Below, piece after piece: positions 1 through 13,800 of a stretch of 64,000 nucleotides of DNA. Source of the stretch: Beroe forskalii. Lineage: Eukaryota > Ctenophora > Nuda > Beroida > Beroidae. Each line of letters starts with the position of its first letter. Position 1 is the first letter of the stretch. The stretch lies in assembly GCA_011033025.1 (NCBI GenBank), contig WFMF01000027.1, positions 186,001 through 250,000 of the forward strand, in the 5' to 3' direction. A model generated the notes under the pieces. It saw nothing but the letters and a program-made list of their open reading frames with translations, was not told the origin of the DNA and did no database searches. Both the position numbers and the translations under genes were made by a program.

Positions 1-248
1 TGGTCGTTCAAACTGGTGGTTCAAACAAGTGGTGCCTAATAAAGGTTTGAATAAGGTTTTCAACCTTTCGCTATAATCTACAGCAAGAGATCGATGCAAC
101 GTATTCCTGAGAGACTAAGTAAATCATGGCCCACACTTAGAGGTCAAATGTGACTTAAATTAGTTTTTAGGGTGCCGGGTGGGGGTGGGGGGCTCGACCC
201 CTGATTGAGGGGGAGAGGGTCAACTCCCGATTGACCCCCTCAACTCAC
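1..248 (-). other. Intron sequence of the large minus-strand gene
   Basis: This stretch lies downstream, on the minus strand, of the splice donor (GTGAGT on the minus strand) that ends the exon at 249-406. It holds a G-rich tract (about 170-195) and a short imperfect inverted repeat around 192-240 (CGACCCCTGATTG / CAACTCCCGATTG-like). No exon is visible, so the gene continues beyond the left edge. Confidence 0.55.
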
Positions 249-3200
249 CACGTTGTCCACTTCCCGCAGCACGCTAGCCAGGTTGAGAAGCACAGCATTC
301 CTTAAACACTCCCTGTTCCGAGTTTGCTGGGACACGAGCTCCAGGACGGAAGGGACGGAACTAACTACTCCCTCCCTCCACTTCTTGTGGTCTTCTCTCA
401 GCAGACCTGGGAAATTCACACTTACTTAGGTCTTCCATGAACGGCGTGCAAAGTTTCAGCTCAATCGGCCAAACTTGGGATATAGTTTTATACCTAGTTT
501 CATTCAATGTGATATTAAATCAAACAGCAAATTTTGGACAATATCCCACGAGTACCTATTTCGTGCTGTCTGTCCCTGCTACTCATCTTAACCACGTTCT
601 CCAGCTGTTCTCCCTCCACGGAGTCCACGAGTTGTTGTAACATCTCCCTTTCTCCCTCATGCTTAGTGTACAACAGGGAAACAAGAACCTCCTGCAGCTC
701 ACCTGACAGAGTTGAGAGACTTCAGTAGTAGGGGGTGTCACTATGGAAACACAGACTGTCTCTTACTGTTTCCATGGTTACATTCCCCTATTAAGGTAGT
801 TCATCATTACCAACGTGTGAAAGGGACGTCAGTAGTACTAACGTCTCTAAAAATTATTCCTAAAATAAGTACCATGATTTTAGGAATAATTTTAGGCATG
901 ATTTATTGTTTATAGTTCTATGGATGGCGTTGGACAGTAAATCTTTTGCGCCTTAAGTGGGCAGTCTTTTGTCAAGCTTCAACTTCTTTCAAATATTTTT
1001 AAATTCATACCTGCTTCTACTGTACTGATATCGATCTCATGCCCATTTCCTATTAGTCCGGTCTTGGAGTTTGCCCTCATGAGTTTGTTCTTCCTGGCAG
1101 CTATCCTAGCTTTAGCTAGAGCTACCTGACGTTCTCTTTCTGACAGGACTCTGTGGAGAAGAGATCAGGAATTTAAAATAAACCTTTTTCATCAGAAGAA
1201 ATAAAACGCTAGCATTGCTATGAGTATCAAATTTTCAATGCGTAAATTTCGAGACTTTTCAGAAATCTCAATAGATCAAATTTCATGACAACATGTAATA
1301 GATAGGTATATCCGTATATATCTACTCTTAACCCACCGATCTCCCTGTTTCTTCGCCATTCCCAGTACCAGCATTGCCTCCTCCAGCGTTCCCTCCTGCT
1401 GTAGCATCCTCTGTTCCAACCTCAGCTTCACCCTCAGCGCCTGTCTGTCTCGTGCTGAGGTGAACTCGTCCTCAGCGTCAAGGAGTCGTCTCATAAGCTC
1501 CTCCTTCTCAGCTTCAAACCTAAGGTTATAAGTTGGTAGGATGTGTGCTGAAAACTGTACTCCGCTGACTTCGGCTCCACTATTTTTCCTTCAAACCTAG
1601 GTCAATAAGTTAAAGCAGAGCGTACTGCAGACTGAAGGTATTGTTCATTGCGCATCGAAGGCTCCACTATTTGAATTATTGCATCTTTTCAAATGTTGTA
1701 TCTTTCCGAATGTTCGCAAAACAATTAAGGCAAAACATCAAGCCAATAAAACTCAAAGATGCCTACCTCGCCTGTAGGATCTCGTGGAAGGTATCCTGAT
1801 TGTTCTCCACAACATTCCCCTGATCGTCTCTGTATTCCACTATTTCCACCTCACTACCGTCTTCTAGTACCACCTTCTTTAACTGTCTCTTCAACTTCTT
1901 CCTAAGGGTTTCATGAATGCCAATCACTTTTTCAATCTCTTTATTGAAAACCCACTCTTTTTACTCTCCCGGACTTCTCAAATTAACTTGGATTTGAATC
2001 CAAGGCTGGGAATCTAAGCTACAAATTTACATGACCTCTATTTTCGAAGAAATGCGATGAGAATTTCAAGACTTGAAAATTAACTCTTCTCAAACAAAAC
2101 GAACTACTAACTAACTACTCACTTCTCTTCCAATCTCCTCAGATACTCCTCCTGGAAATGCCGAATATCTCAATCACCCCCTGCTCATTGGCCAGAGCCT
2201 CTGCTAACATAGCCTCCACCTCCTCTCCCCGTCCTTCTCTGCGGAGTTTGCGGGCTTGCAGCCGCGCCTCAGCGATCCTGAGAGGAATAAATTTGAAAAT
2301 CTTGAGATATGAATAGTTGTTGTTAGTGTTGAGCAAAGTATATTCATGAAGTTTTCCAACGCAGTTAATTCGCATTAACATCACTTGAATTCAAAGTTCA
2401 AATTAAATATTGAAATGAACCGGTCAAGTATTGATTATTTCTAGCCATGATTTCCATGATTAACTCAGGGTGACACACATGGGTGACACACTCCCACTTT
2501 CACTCACTTCTTCTGTTGTTCCTGCTGAGAAAGCAGGGCCCACTCCTGCTCTCCCAGTGTCTTCATGAGAGCAGCAGCGTACAGCTTATCTTTCAGAAGA
2601 TCGTACTTGTGATCCAGTTCTTCAGCAAGCTAACAGAAAATTACGAAATAACATTGCCAAATTTCAATTGTAAACCGACCGTAAACTCCTCGCAAAATTT
2701 TGGAGAATCAATTTTTCTGATTTGATCACCCATTTAAAATAATGAATGATTGAATGAATCACACTCAACAACAGAATAAATGACTTATGAAAATGTCAAT
2801 ATGATGTATCACCTATTTATTTACCTGCTCGTCCTTGTTCAGAATAACAGGAGTGAAGCAAACATTTGCCACAGAGCCGACTATTCCCGCGTTGACGTTG
2901 TGATGGAGGGTTATCTTCAGGCTGGCTAGCTCCAACATAGTCTGAGATAATAGGGGGTTGTAGGCAGGAAGTCAAATAATTAAATGGATCTAATACGATG
3001 TAGATAAGTAGATAGCAGATGGATGCCTCAGAAGGATAACTAAGTAGTTAACTAGAACAACAGCAACTTGCTGCATAGCTGTATAACTAGCTATACGACT
3101 ATGTGGAAGATGAGATGTTAGGTTAAGCACAATCTGTCTTTCCAGTCCTGGGGTCTAATTAATGAAGCGTGAACTGTACAATTCCTAGTTTTGAGAAGCA

Positions 3201-4853
3201 ACAGTGAAATTGCTAATTATCATTAGTGCGCAGCAATGCAATCAATGTTGCAAAGAAACCTGTACAATATGAATTTATATCACGCATTTCTATCGATTCA
3301 CGATTTACTGCACGCGCGAAGAAATAAAATCACTCCGAAGTGCGAAATTATCATCTCACCATGTCATGAAGAGATCTGATGCTATCACTGATATCTTGGA
3401 CATGATACCGGATCAGCTCTGCCAACAACTCGACTTTAGCCTCGCGTGTTATAACCCTCGCCTTCTCCTCGTCACTCGTGCTGCTCCAGGAACCTGTTTA
3501 GAAAATTAATCCAAACTAGACAGGTGATATTGTACACAATTTGAACAATTTTAATCTGAAATTTTTTCAAGTGAATCAAGCCATCAACCGCTCTATCATT
3601 GATCGTCCAGCTATTAGGTGTCAACTCCCACATGGTCTTAACCAACGCGTTTCACTTTGCTAAATTATATGGTTTGCAATCTTTTGAAAAGCACGGTGTT
3701 AAGGCTAGCGCCCAGTGACCGCAATGAAAGAAGAAATGGAAGAAATGCCGCACCTCGGTACTTGATCCGCTTCATGACGGTGTGCATCTTGAGAATGATT
3801 GCGGAGGAGAGGAGACGGCGTTGTTCCTCGTGGAGAAGGGAAGTGGTGGAGGAGGAGTCCTCGTCAAACACCGCTGAGAATGGGGATTTAGAGAGTTGGC
3901 TGAGAAGGAGGGAGTTTGGAGAATGGGGAGGTTTAAAATTGATGTGTGAGAATGATTTTTAATAGTCAGATGACATTTAGTTACTCAGTTACCCAGTCGA
4001 CATTTCAACGGGGCATTAGGAGCCGCGACTCGAAAATTTCAAAACTCCTCTACTCACTCATTGCTTTGAGTTGGCTCTGAACTTCGCTCCACTGCTCCCT
4101 CAGTATCCTCATCTTCTCAACCCTCTCCTTTTCTCCATCCCCTCCTCCCTCCTTCGCAAGCATTCCACTACTGTCAGGTTCTGGTATGTTTGTTAGAATG
4201 CTGGTCAGGAGAGACAGCTCCATAAGGTGGTGCTTGTGTAGACATGTCACCAAATACTCCTGTGGGAGGGGGAAATACGATAAGTAGACTGTTACCTTCA
4301 CGAAGTCATTCAATCGAGAAAGGGACAAAGCATAAATTGGGACAGTGGGACATTTATGAATTCCATTTATTCGATCTAGCCTCCCAAGTTCCAAGCTGCG
4401 TTCCAGCTGGGCTATTTTGGGCTTTGAAACCCCAAGAAACGCAACTGTAACTGACAGAAAATCGAGAAACCCGAAAATTTAATTACATTTGCGTCGCGCG
4501 CAGAACAAAATCTTAGATATAAGGACCCCCAAAGTGCGCGCGGCGTGGGAACTTTTAGCGAATGATCGCTGTGATCTGAACATAGACTGTCCATGGAGAC
4601 CATGCGCTCGGGCCAAAAAGCTCTGACACTGGGACAGACCGGACCTCTTGCAGATCTCTCTTCTTCCTAACTTCTGCCTCCGTTCATAATAAATATTCGG
4701 GAGCTTCTGAAAGTCTGAATTAGGATTTAAAGTCTAGAAGTTAACCCACCCTGTAAGAAGCAATGGAGTAGTGGATTGTAGCGTAGTCCCTGACTAGAGA
4801 TATCATCCCTTTGCTGCCCAGCGGGGCTTTCCTGCCCCATTCCTCAGTGTAAT
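249..4853 (-). CDS. C-terminal coiled-coil exon block (12 exons) of the large minus-strand gene
   Basis: Exons in transcript order are 4,750-4,853; 4,058-4,259; 3,754-3,873; 3,360-3,493; 2,825-2,941; 2,508-2,629; 2,123-2,277; 1,767 to about 1,940; 1,337-1,519; 1,011-1,150; 556-702; 249-406. Composition shifts to Glu/Lys/Arg/Leu heptad-like sequence, for example EEVEAMLAEALANEQ, LKRQLKKVVLEDGSEVEIVE and RDRQALRVKLRLEQRM, which suggests long coiled coils. In the exon 2,123-2,277 the frame entering from upstream hits a stop, while a coding-like frame (YLRRLEEK before the donor) lies in another register, so one shift of +1 or -2 near 2,160-2,170 is implied. The acceptor of the next exon is also uncertain. 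The other exons keep phase. The reading frame leaves the window open. Confidence 0.78.
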
Positions 4854-7800
4854 CTGAGGTTTGGTTTAAGTTTGTACATTTAACAGCACAATAACAAAAG
4901 GTTCCTTAGAGAAGCTTAGCCTTCTTTGGAATGCCATATCTACTTCCAGAAAAGGTAGTCGATTAAGTCTAAAATTTGTAAATAATTGAAGTAAATTAAA
5001 AAGCGTGATTTGCTTTCTAGATAGTTTTGTAAAGCTGCTTACTGCTGAGGAAGGCTCGTGCAGCCCTCCTGACGACACCCTGACACGTGACAGTCACGTG
5101 ACTAGACGCTATCACGTGACTTATAGCCATCATCCTGAGTAGGTGGGAGAGGTAGCAGGTAATGACGTCACTAGGCAGGTTGTCTTGGTGACGGAGGACG
5201 AGGTTGCCATAGTAACACAGCAAGGAGGTGAGGGTCAGGGAGGGCTGCGTGGAAAGGATGTGCTGGATCTCACGACTGAAGGGATAGATGAGCTGGTGAG
5301 ATTCTTGGAAATTTGATCAAATGACTTACTTAGTGATTTTAAGAGTATCCTAAAAGTTTCATAAGTTCTTGAGACACATTGCAAGACCATACCCATTTTT
5401 CATACCCGTATTGTGATAGAGACAACAGCAAATCGGGTGACTGCTCGAGGTAGATTTTGGTTTGGGTATCAAGGAGCTTGCTCAACCTGAGTTCCCTTTC
5501 TTCATTTGACAGGTTTTCATCCTGGGGGAAGAAAAGATCCATGAACTTAACAGTATTCCACCTTGGCCCGGATAAGAAACGACTGAAGGTGGACAGATTT
5601 ATCCACCTCCATTTTCTCGGCTTCTGAGTGGTTTTTGAAGTAAACAAAAATATCCTCTATTTCAGTGTTGGTCAATGGTTTAGTTGAGCTAAGTTTTGTC
5701 ATCGAACTTTAAATAACTTTTTAATTTCAATTAATTAAGCCGGTAATTAATATTTGCACACAGGAGCGCTATATACGGGCTATATAACGGACTAATTGAG
5801 TTACGGCTTGCGCGGAAGATATTTTGTGGCCACATGGCAAGTATAGTAATTCCTGGAATGTTTCTTTGCGGGGCCTAATTTCACTGCTGCCGGGTTGATA
5901 TGATCATAAAGATAGACACCTTTTATTACGATATAATTGAATCTACACTTGAGTGTAACATGATCAATGTTGACCGAGATTCAAGATTTTCCGTTTCAAG
6001 CAGAAAATCTCCACGCTCTGTAGCAGAGTAGAAAGCTAATAGACGTTCAAAAATTAGAAAAACAAAAAAACTGTCTTTGTCTTATTCTGTTATAGGTACC
6101 TACTGATACCACTGTCGATGTCATAGTACTGTTGCATAATGACAATTGACACTCCTCTATAGTGTAACTGTTGTAGAGTCGTAGTACTGTCGCATAATGT
6201 ATGCTGTCGCATGTATACTGAATAATGACACCTCTTCATAAATATCAATATATGTAACTGTCGTAGTACTGTCACATGATTATCTGTCATCTGTCATATA
6301 ACTGTTGTATTATATTGTAGTATTGTATAGTGACACCGTCTCATATTTAACTGTCGTAGTACTGTCGCATGATGTACTCAGTACTGTCGTCTGTCATATA
6401 ACATTTATTAGGTATAACTGCTTTATACTTTTATTAGGTATAACTGCTTTATACTTTTATAGTGTACCTATAATGACACAGCTTCGCAAATATGTAACTG
6501 TCGCATAACTGTCGCATGATTTTCTGTCATGACTGTCGCATAACTGTCGCATAATGACACTTCTCTATAATAGAACTGTCGTAGAACTCGACTCGTAAGA
6601 TGTACTGCCGTCTGTCAAATTGTAATTACTGTTGCATAATGACACCACCTCGCAAATATGTAGTACTGTTGCAGTACTGTCGAATGATGTAGGTACTGTC
6701 GTCTTTCATATAACTGTTGTATAGTGACACCGCCTCAATTCTCATAAATATGTAACTGTCGTAGTACTGTCGCATGATGTACTGTAATAACTGTCGCATT
6801 TATGGACACTTTTTTATGATATAACTGTCGTTGTACTTTCGCATGATTTTCTACCGTAGGTTTATGTCATATTACTGTCGCATAATGACACTTTTAAATA
6901 ATGTAATTGTCGTAGCACTGTCGCATGATGTTCTTCCGTCTGTCATATAATATTTATTAGAACTGTTGTATTTAAATCATAATGACACTGCCGCAAATAT
7001 GTAGTATTGTTGCAGTACTGTCGCATAACCCACTGTCATTACTGTTGTACACTCGTGCCTATAACAGTCGCATAATGACGTTCATTAGAAAGTACTAAAG
7101 TATGAGAAAAAGAAAAACGCCTTTGTAGGTATACCTACGTCCTACAGCCGTGATCTGAAATAAGGAAGTAACTGCAAATTTGTGAGAACATTTCAGGCAT
7201 TATGCGATTTTGTTATCTGGAAGAAGGAAGTATCTTACGTAGATACTTCCTTTTCCCGATAAACCATGAAAAAGCGGCAATGATTTGGTGCAGTTGCTTC
7301 CTTTCCTGAACATAATATTATGGTGGGCTGTTGCGAATAAAAGGAAGTAACTGATTAGATTATCAGAATACTATTATTATTACCAAAAGAAGTAAGTGTA
7401 GGTTTAGCCGAGAATATTTTCAAATCAATTGCAATTCATCCATTACCTTGGATGCTCTGATGACTAAATTATATCCGAAACTATCTCATCAAAAATAAAA
7501 ATTTGAAACCTACTGTCGTTATCTAGCATTCATTTTGAAAATAACGCACTTTTGTGTTTCACATTTTTCGATGGGATATTTTCGAATAAACATTAGGAAA
7601 TTCATATGATATAGGTACCTAGGTACTGAGCGATGAATGATCATAATTCAGACGGCCTGTAAAATTGTCAGTTTCTTCCTTTTTATCCATAAGCGCCGGC
7701 CGTAGGTAATATGTTCATTGTTCAGGAAAGGAAGTAACTGCACTAAAAAAGGAAGTAACTGCACCAAATCATTGCCGCATTATGCCATTATCTAGGTACC

Positions 7801-10800
7801 TACGTAAGATACTTCCTTAGATTCCAGATATTAGATAACAAAATCGCGAAATCCCTGAAATATTCTCAAAAAAATGGCAGTTAGTAGTAATAGGTACTTC
7901 CTTTAAAATTTTTCACTTTTCAGGGACATTTCACGCAAATGACCTAGCCCATCTTGTAGCTTTGTAGAGGCTCAACGAGCTGAAAATGTTGGTAGGTACA
8001 GGACACAGGTACTTCCTTTTTTCCAGATCACGGTAATATAGAGATATAATAGTTCTATAAAAGTATAAATTTGACGCAGATGTTTCATTTTCCACAAAAT
8101 CATCAAATAATTCGGTCTTTGAACTGGTTTTTGGCTCATGATTGAATTGGCATTAACCCAAATATAATACCTATCCCATTTTCAATTGGCATCCTTTTTC
8201 CTACTTATATATAGGTGCAGTAGGTACCTATAAGCTCACTCCACAGTGTGAAAAATTGCGTTTATTTATCTCAATGTAGCAATTTCCTGTTGAAAAGCAT
8301 TAGAATCTTCGAACTCCTCCCTTGTGTAACATGATGAACACACTTTTATACGTAGGTGCTTAGGATAGGCGGTTGGCATGACGGGCACCATTGTGAATCC
8401 AAGCAGTAAATCAATGACGTTGACTGTACATGGGTATTATATGCAATAATGTGGTGTTCCAATTAAGCAGGTTGCAACTTTATCCCTATCTAAACATCCA
8501 AAACCCGATCCAGACACTCGTGATACTAATTATATACAAGGCAGTTTAACGTCATCAACATGTGACTTCAGTTGTGAAAGTGACGAAATTCAATTGTACA
8601 AAACGTGTGCGTGTAATTTTCAATTCGTGTATGCGTTTGTATTTGCTCATAACTCCGTAGGGGCTAATCTGTTATATCACTGATTCAATGCTTCGCGCTC
8701 TTTGATCTTACGGAACGTGATTGAAATAATTGCTGAATACCATAAGTTTATGCCGGTAATTATAATGCGCAATTAGAGGATATCACATATCAGACTTGTG
8801 GCGGTGGATAAAACGTCCACCTTCAGTTTTAAGCCCTTTTTGCGGGTAATTAATTTAAAATTAGGCGTAATTAATTAACTATATGTGGTAGAGTTTTAGC
8901 TTATGTTTCAACGCACTCAAGAAAGATAGAACGGAGGATACTGAAAAGGCCATGCTACTGTTACTTATAATAGTCGAGTTATGAGCCGTCAAAGTTGAAT
9001 TTGGATAAACCTATCCACATATTGGCTGAATACTGTTAAATCTGAAATAATGACGCCTCTATTATGAATGTTTTTGGGGTAGAGCAAAACCTCGTTCAAT
9101 TGACACGAAAACACGATTTTCCTGATTTTGAAGGGCCATAAATCTAATAAACCTACCTTGAGGAGCTGCATCTCAGTAACCACAACATCATTAATCGGTG
9201 TCATCTGAGTAGGGAGCAGTCCCCACCTTGACTCAGAGGGAACCACCTTCATCCCACAGCCCTCCAGATACTCCCTTGTGATAACAGAGTGATCTGTGGA
9301 AGAGGCGCCTGAAGGGAGACGGGACATGAGGTAGGGATGGAAGGACATCAGAATTTCCCTTTAATCACAAACGAAAATGAGATCAAATGATATAGTCGTT
9401 TTTGATTGATGATCAAAGTTTGAGATGGTAAAACGGCAACTTGAAATCCCCTATTCTCCACTATCAAGGTGTAGAAGAATCTATGCCAATGTACCTGTAG
9501 TGATGGGATGAGTTGTAGAAGAGGCGCCAGCAGTCACTGACTCTGTTGAAGAGACAACAGCTGCTTGTGGCTGAGGGGAGGGAGTATTTGCAGAGGCATA
9601 TGGCACAGATGAAGCAGCAGCAGGGGATGGTTCGAGGTCCTTGATGGAGTTTTGAGATTCGATGAGACGGTATAACTCCAAATCTCCTGTAGATAGATTA
9701 AAACTTATCGGTAAAAATTTGCTCATCTACAATCTTGAAATTGTGATTAAAATGAGAAGGAAGGGCAATGATTTCATAATCACCGTTTGAAATAAATTGA
9801 ACCGTGGATAAATTACCTCTGTCACTGAGTTTCAGAATCCGTTGGAGCACAAGCATGAACCAACTTGCCAAATCAGTTTTACTGAAAAACAAGTTGGCAT
9901 TATACATTTTTGGAAACTACACTGGAACCTTGAAAGGTTTAAAGCTTCAAAGTTCAAGGTTTTGCCTGAAGGTACCACTTGACTCACCACTTTTCAGTTA
10001 AATCCTTGGCACACAGAACATGCCGGATGTTGTCGTTGTATCCGGTCGTTATACCAGTCCGAGTTGACTGAACCAGCACTGACAGCTCCAGCTTACCCTG
10101 AAACGGAGAGAATTCTTACAAAAGTTGGCGAAACGCCAAAATAAGGAGGTTTTAGGATGGCTCAATATGGAAAGATTCCAAAAGCTGCCGCAATACCTTT
10201 TATTAAGACAAAAAGGGCGATTCGATCAGGAAAAATCTACATGAGTACGCTTCATACATCATCAAATATACTGACCATTGTCAACATGTCTGCGATGCAA
10301 GTCGTTGCCTCATCCATTTGGCAGAACAGGAGTTCCGATAGCAGCTTAGTCTTGTCTTTGGAGCTTTGCGCAACAAGATCTTTGAATATTGAGATCTGAG
10401 GAATTCAAATCCCGTCCAGGTCATACTGTCATACAAAAAATGAGATACCTAATAAGGTTTGCACTTGGCATTTCCAAAAAAAGATCTCGCACAGCAATTG
10501 GCATCCCCTTTGCCTCCTTAGGTACCTGTTTGTTTTGCAGGGACTTTAAGAAAGCACCAGTGATCTGCCTACTTCTCATCTCCTCCCGAATTCCCTTCAG
10601 CTTGGCTTCTTCCTCGTCCAAGCTCAATGTTTTTTCTTCCGCCTTTACTGAAAGGTAAAGATTGCAGTTGCCGTATTGTTGCTAAATGACGAATGATCAA
10701 TCGAGGAAGATTTTATGACCGAGGCCTGCTCCTCGGTACGTAGAACGTTTATCTTCGATCTGGGCCGACGACTTGGTCCATCGTGTTGAATATGTCTAAG

Positions 10801-13800
10801 TAATGTTAAACCTAGCTGGTTGTGGATTTATGGGTAAGTTTAGATCCGACAAAGGTCACAAGGTACTCACCATTGACAAGAGCACAGAAGCTGCTCTGTT
10901 CACTGGAGTGTTTCTGTTGAGCAGGTAGATCTTTGGGAAAGCTGTCTTCTAGCAGGAAAGTTATTCAATAACGGTGAAACTTTGTGAACAATTTAAGGCA
11001 TGACATGCTATCCTGATAGTTTTGAAAAGTCGCTTACTGCTAAGGAAAGCCCGTGCAGCCCTCCTGACGACACCCTGACATGTGACAGTCACGTGACTAG
11101 ACGCTATCACGTGACTAATAGCCATCATCCTGAGTAGGTGGGAGAGGTAGCAGGAGATCACGTCACTAGGCAGGTTGTCTTGGTGACGTAGGACAAGGTT
11201 ACCATAGTAACACAGCAGAGAGGTGAGGGTCAGCGAGGGCTGCGTGGAAAGGATGTGCTGGATCTCACGACTGAAGGGAATGGATAAGCTGGTAAGATTC
11301 TCGGGAATCTGATGAAATGACTTACTACCTAGTGATTTTATGAGTATCCTGAAAGTTTCATGAGTTCTTGAGACACATTGCAAGACCATACCCATTTTTC
11401 ATACCCGTATTGTGATAGAGACAACAGCAAATCGGGTGACTGCTCGAGGGAAATTTTGGTTTGGGCATCAAGAAGCTTGCTCAACCTGAGTTCCCTTTCT
11501 TCATTTGACAGGTTTTCATCCTGGGGGAAGAAAAGATCCATGAACTTAAATCTGAAATACTGACGCCTCTATTATGAATGTTTTTGGGGTAGAGCAAAAC
11601 CTCGTTCAATTGACACGAAAACACGATTTTCCTGATTTTGAAGGGCCATACATCTAATAAACCTACCTTGAGGAGCTGCATCTCAGTAACCACAACATCA
11701 TTAATCGGTGTCATCTGAGTAGGGAGCAGCCCCCACCTTGACTCTGAGGGGAACACCTTCATCCCACGGCCCTCCAGATACTCCCTTGTGATTACAGAGG
11801 GGTCTGATGAAGAGGCGCCTGAAGGGAGACGAGGTGAGATTGGGATTGAGTGATAGGACATTTCCCATCAACCAAAGACGAAAATGTGATCAAATGATAT
11901 AGGCTTTTCGGATTGATGATCACAGTTTGAGATGTAAAACGGCAATTTATTGAAATCCCCTATTCTCCACCATCAAGGTGTAGAAGGATCTATGCCAGTG
12001 TACCTGTAGTTATGGGATGGGACGTAGAAGAGGCGCCAGCAGTCACTGACTCTGTTGAAGAGACAACAGCTGCCTGTGGCTGTGGGGAGGGAGTATTCGC
12101 AGAGGCATATGGGGCAGAAGCAGTAGGATCAGGGGATGGTTTGAGATCCTTGATGGAGTTGTGGGATTCGATGAGACGGTATAACTCCAGATCTTCTGTA
12201 GATAGATTAAAACTTATCGGTAAAATGTGCTCATCTACACTTTTAAAATTGTGATTAAAATCAGATGGAAGGGCAATGAATTCATAATCATTAATCACCG
12301 TTTTAAACAAATTGAACCGTGGATAAATTACCTTTTTCGCTGAGTTTCAGAATCCGTTGGAGCACAAGCATGAACCAACTTTCCAAATCAGTTTTACTGA
12401 AAACAATTAATAAAATGTAAGCTTGCAAAACATCAAAGGTTCATTCATCTTCCTCACTTCCAATTCATCGGTTTAAGAGTTCAAGGTTTCGTCTGAAGAT
12501 ACCACTTGACTCACCACTTTTCAGTTAAATCCCTGGCACACAGAACATGTCGGATGTTGTCGTTGTACCCGGTCGTTATACCAGTCCGAGTTGACTGAAC
12601 CAGCACTGACAACTCCAGCTTACCCTGAAATGGGGAGATTTCTCATAAAAGTTGGCAGAACGCCAAGATAAAGAGGTTTTGGGGTGGTGCAATATGGAAA
12701 AATTCCAAAAGCTGCCGTAATGCCTTTCGTAAGACAAAAAGGGCAATTTGATCAGAAAAACCTACATGAGTACGGGACATCACCGATTACTGACCATTGT
12801 CAACATATCTGCGATGCAAGTTGTAGCCTCATCCATTTGGCAGAACAAGAGTTCCGATAGCAGCTTAGTCTTGTCTTTGGAGCTTTGCGCAACAAGATCT
12901 TTGAATATAGAGATCTGAGGAATTTAAATCCCGTTCAGTTTATACTGTCATACAAAAAATGAGATACCTAATAAGGTTTGCACTTGGCATTTCCAAAAAA
13001 AGATCTCGCACATATTTGACATCTTTGTTTAGTACCTGTTTGTTTTGCAGGGACTTTAAGAAAGCACCAGTGATCTGCCTACTACTCATCTCCTCCCTAA
13101 TTCCCTTCAGCTTGGCTTCTTCCTCGTCCAAGCTCAATGTTTTTTCTTCCGCCTTTACTGAAAGGTAAAGATTGCAGTTGCCGTATTGTTGCTAAATGAC
13201 GAATGATCAATCGAGGGAAGATTTTATGACCGAGGCCTGCTCCTCGGTACGTAGAACGTTTATCTTCGATCTGGGCCGACGACTTGGTCCATCGTGTTGA
13301 ATATGTCTAAGTAATGTTAAACCTAGCTGGTTGTGGATTTATGGGTAAGTTTAGATCCGACAAAGGTCACAAGGTACACACCATTTACAAGAGCACAGAA
13401 GTTGCTCTGTTCACTGGAGTGTTTCTGTTGGAGCAGGTAGATCATAGTCTTCCTTAGGATCTGTCGGTAGGTACCTGCGGAGGTGGTTTCAAGTTGAATA
13501 ATACTGGAAATGATAGGGGCAGTGATCAAGCAAAAATTTGATCAATAGGTAGCCACGAGCCAAATGCCCCTTTCAAGCTTTTAGGGGACAATAAATCGCC
13601 AAATCGAAAGATATAGCAAGGGCAAAAGGCCAGGCTTTTAAAATTATCACTTCGGAAAGTTTTCCCCCGCCCTTAAATCAGGATAGTTAGCTGTTTAAGA
13701 GGCTGCAGTACCTTCTAAAAAGACACTGTGAGACAGCAAGCTGGGATGTTGTAACGTCTGACTGTGCTGGGTGTAGCAGCACAGAATATGATCTGATATC

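Noticed and set aside
3657..3962. 101-residue plus-strand frame
   Set aside because: It overlaps, antisense, a phase-consistent exon of the large minus-strand gene (3,754-3,873).
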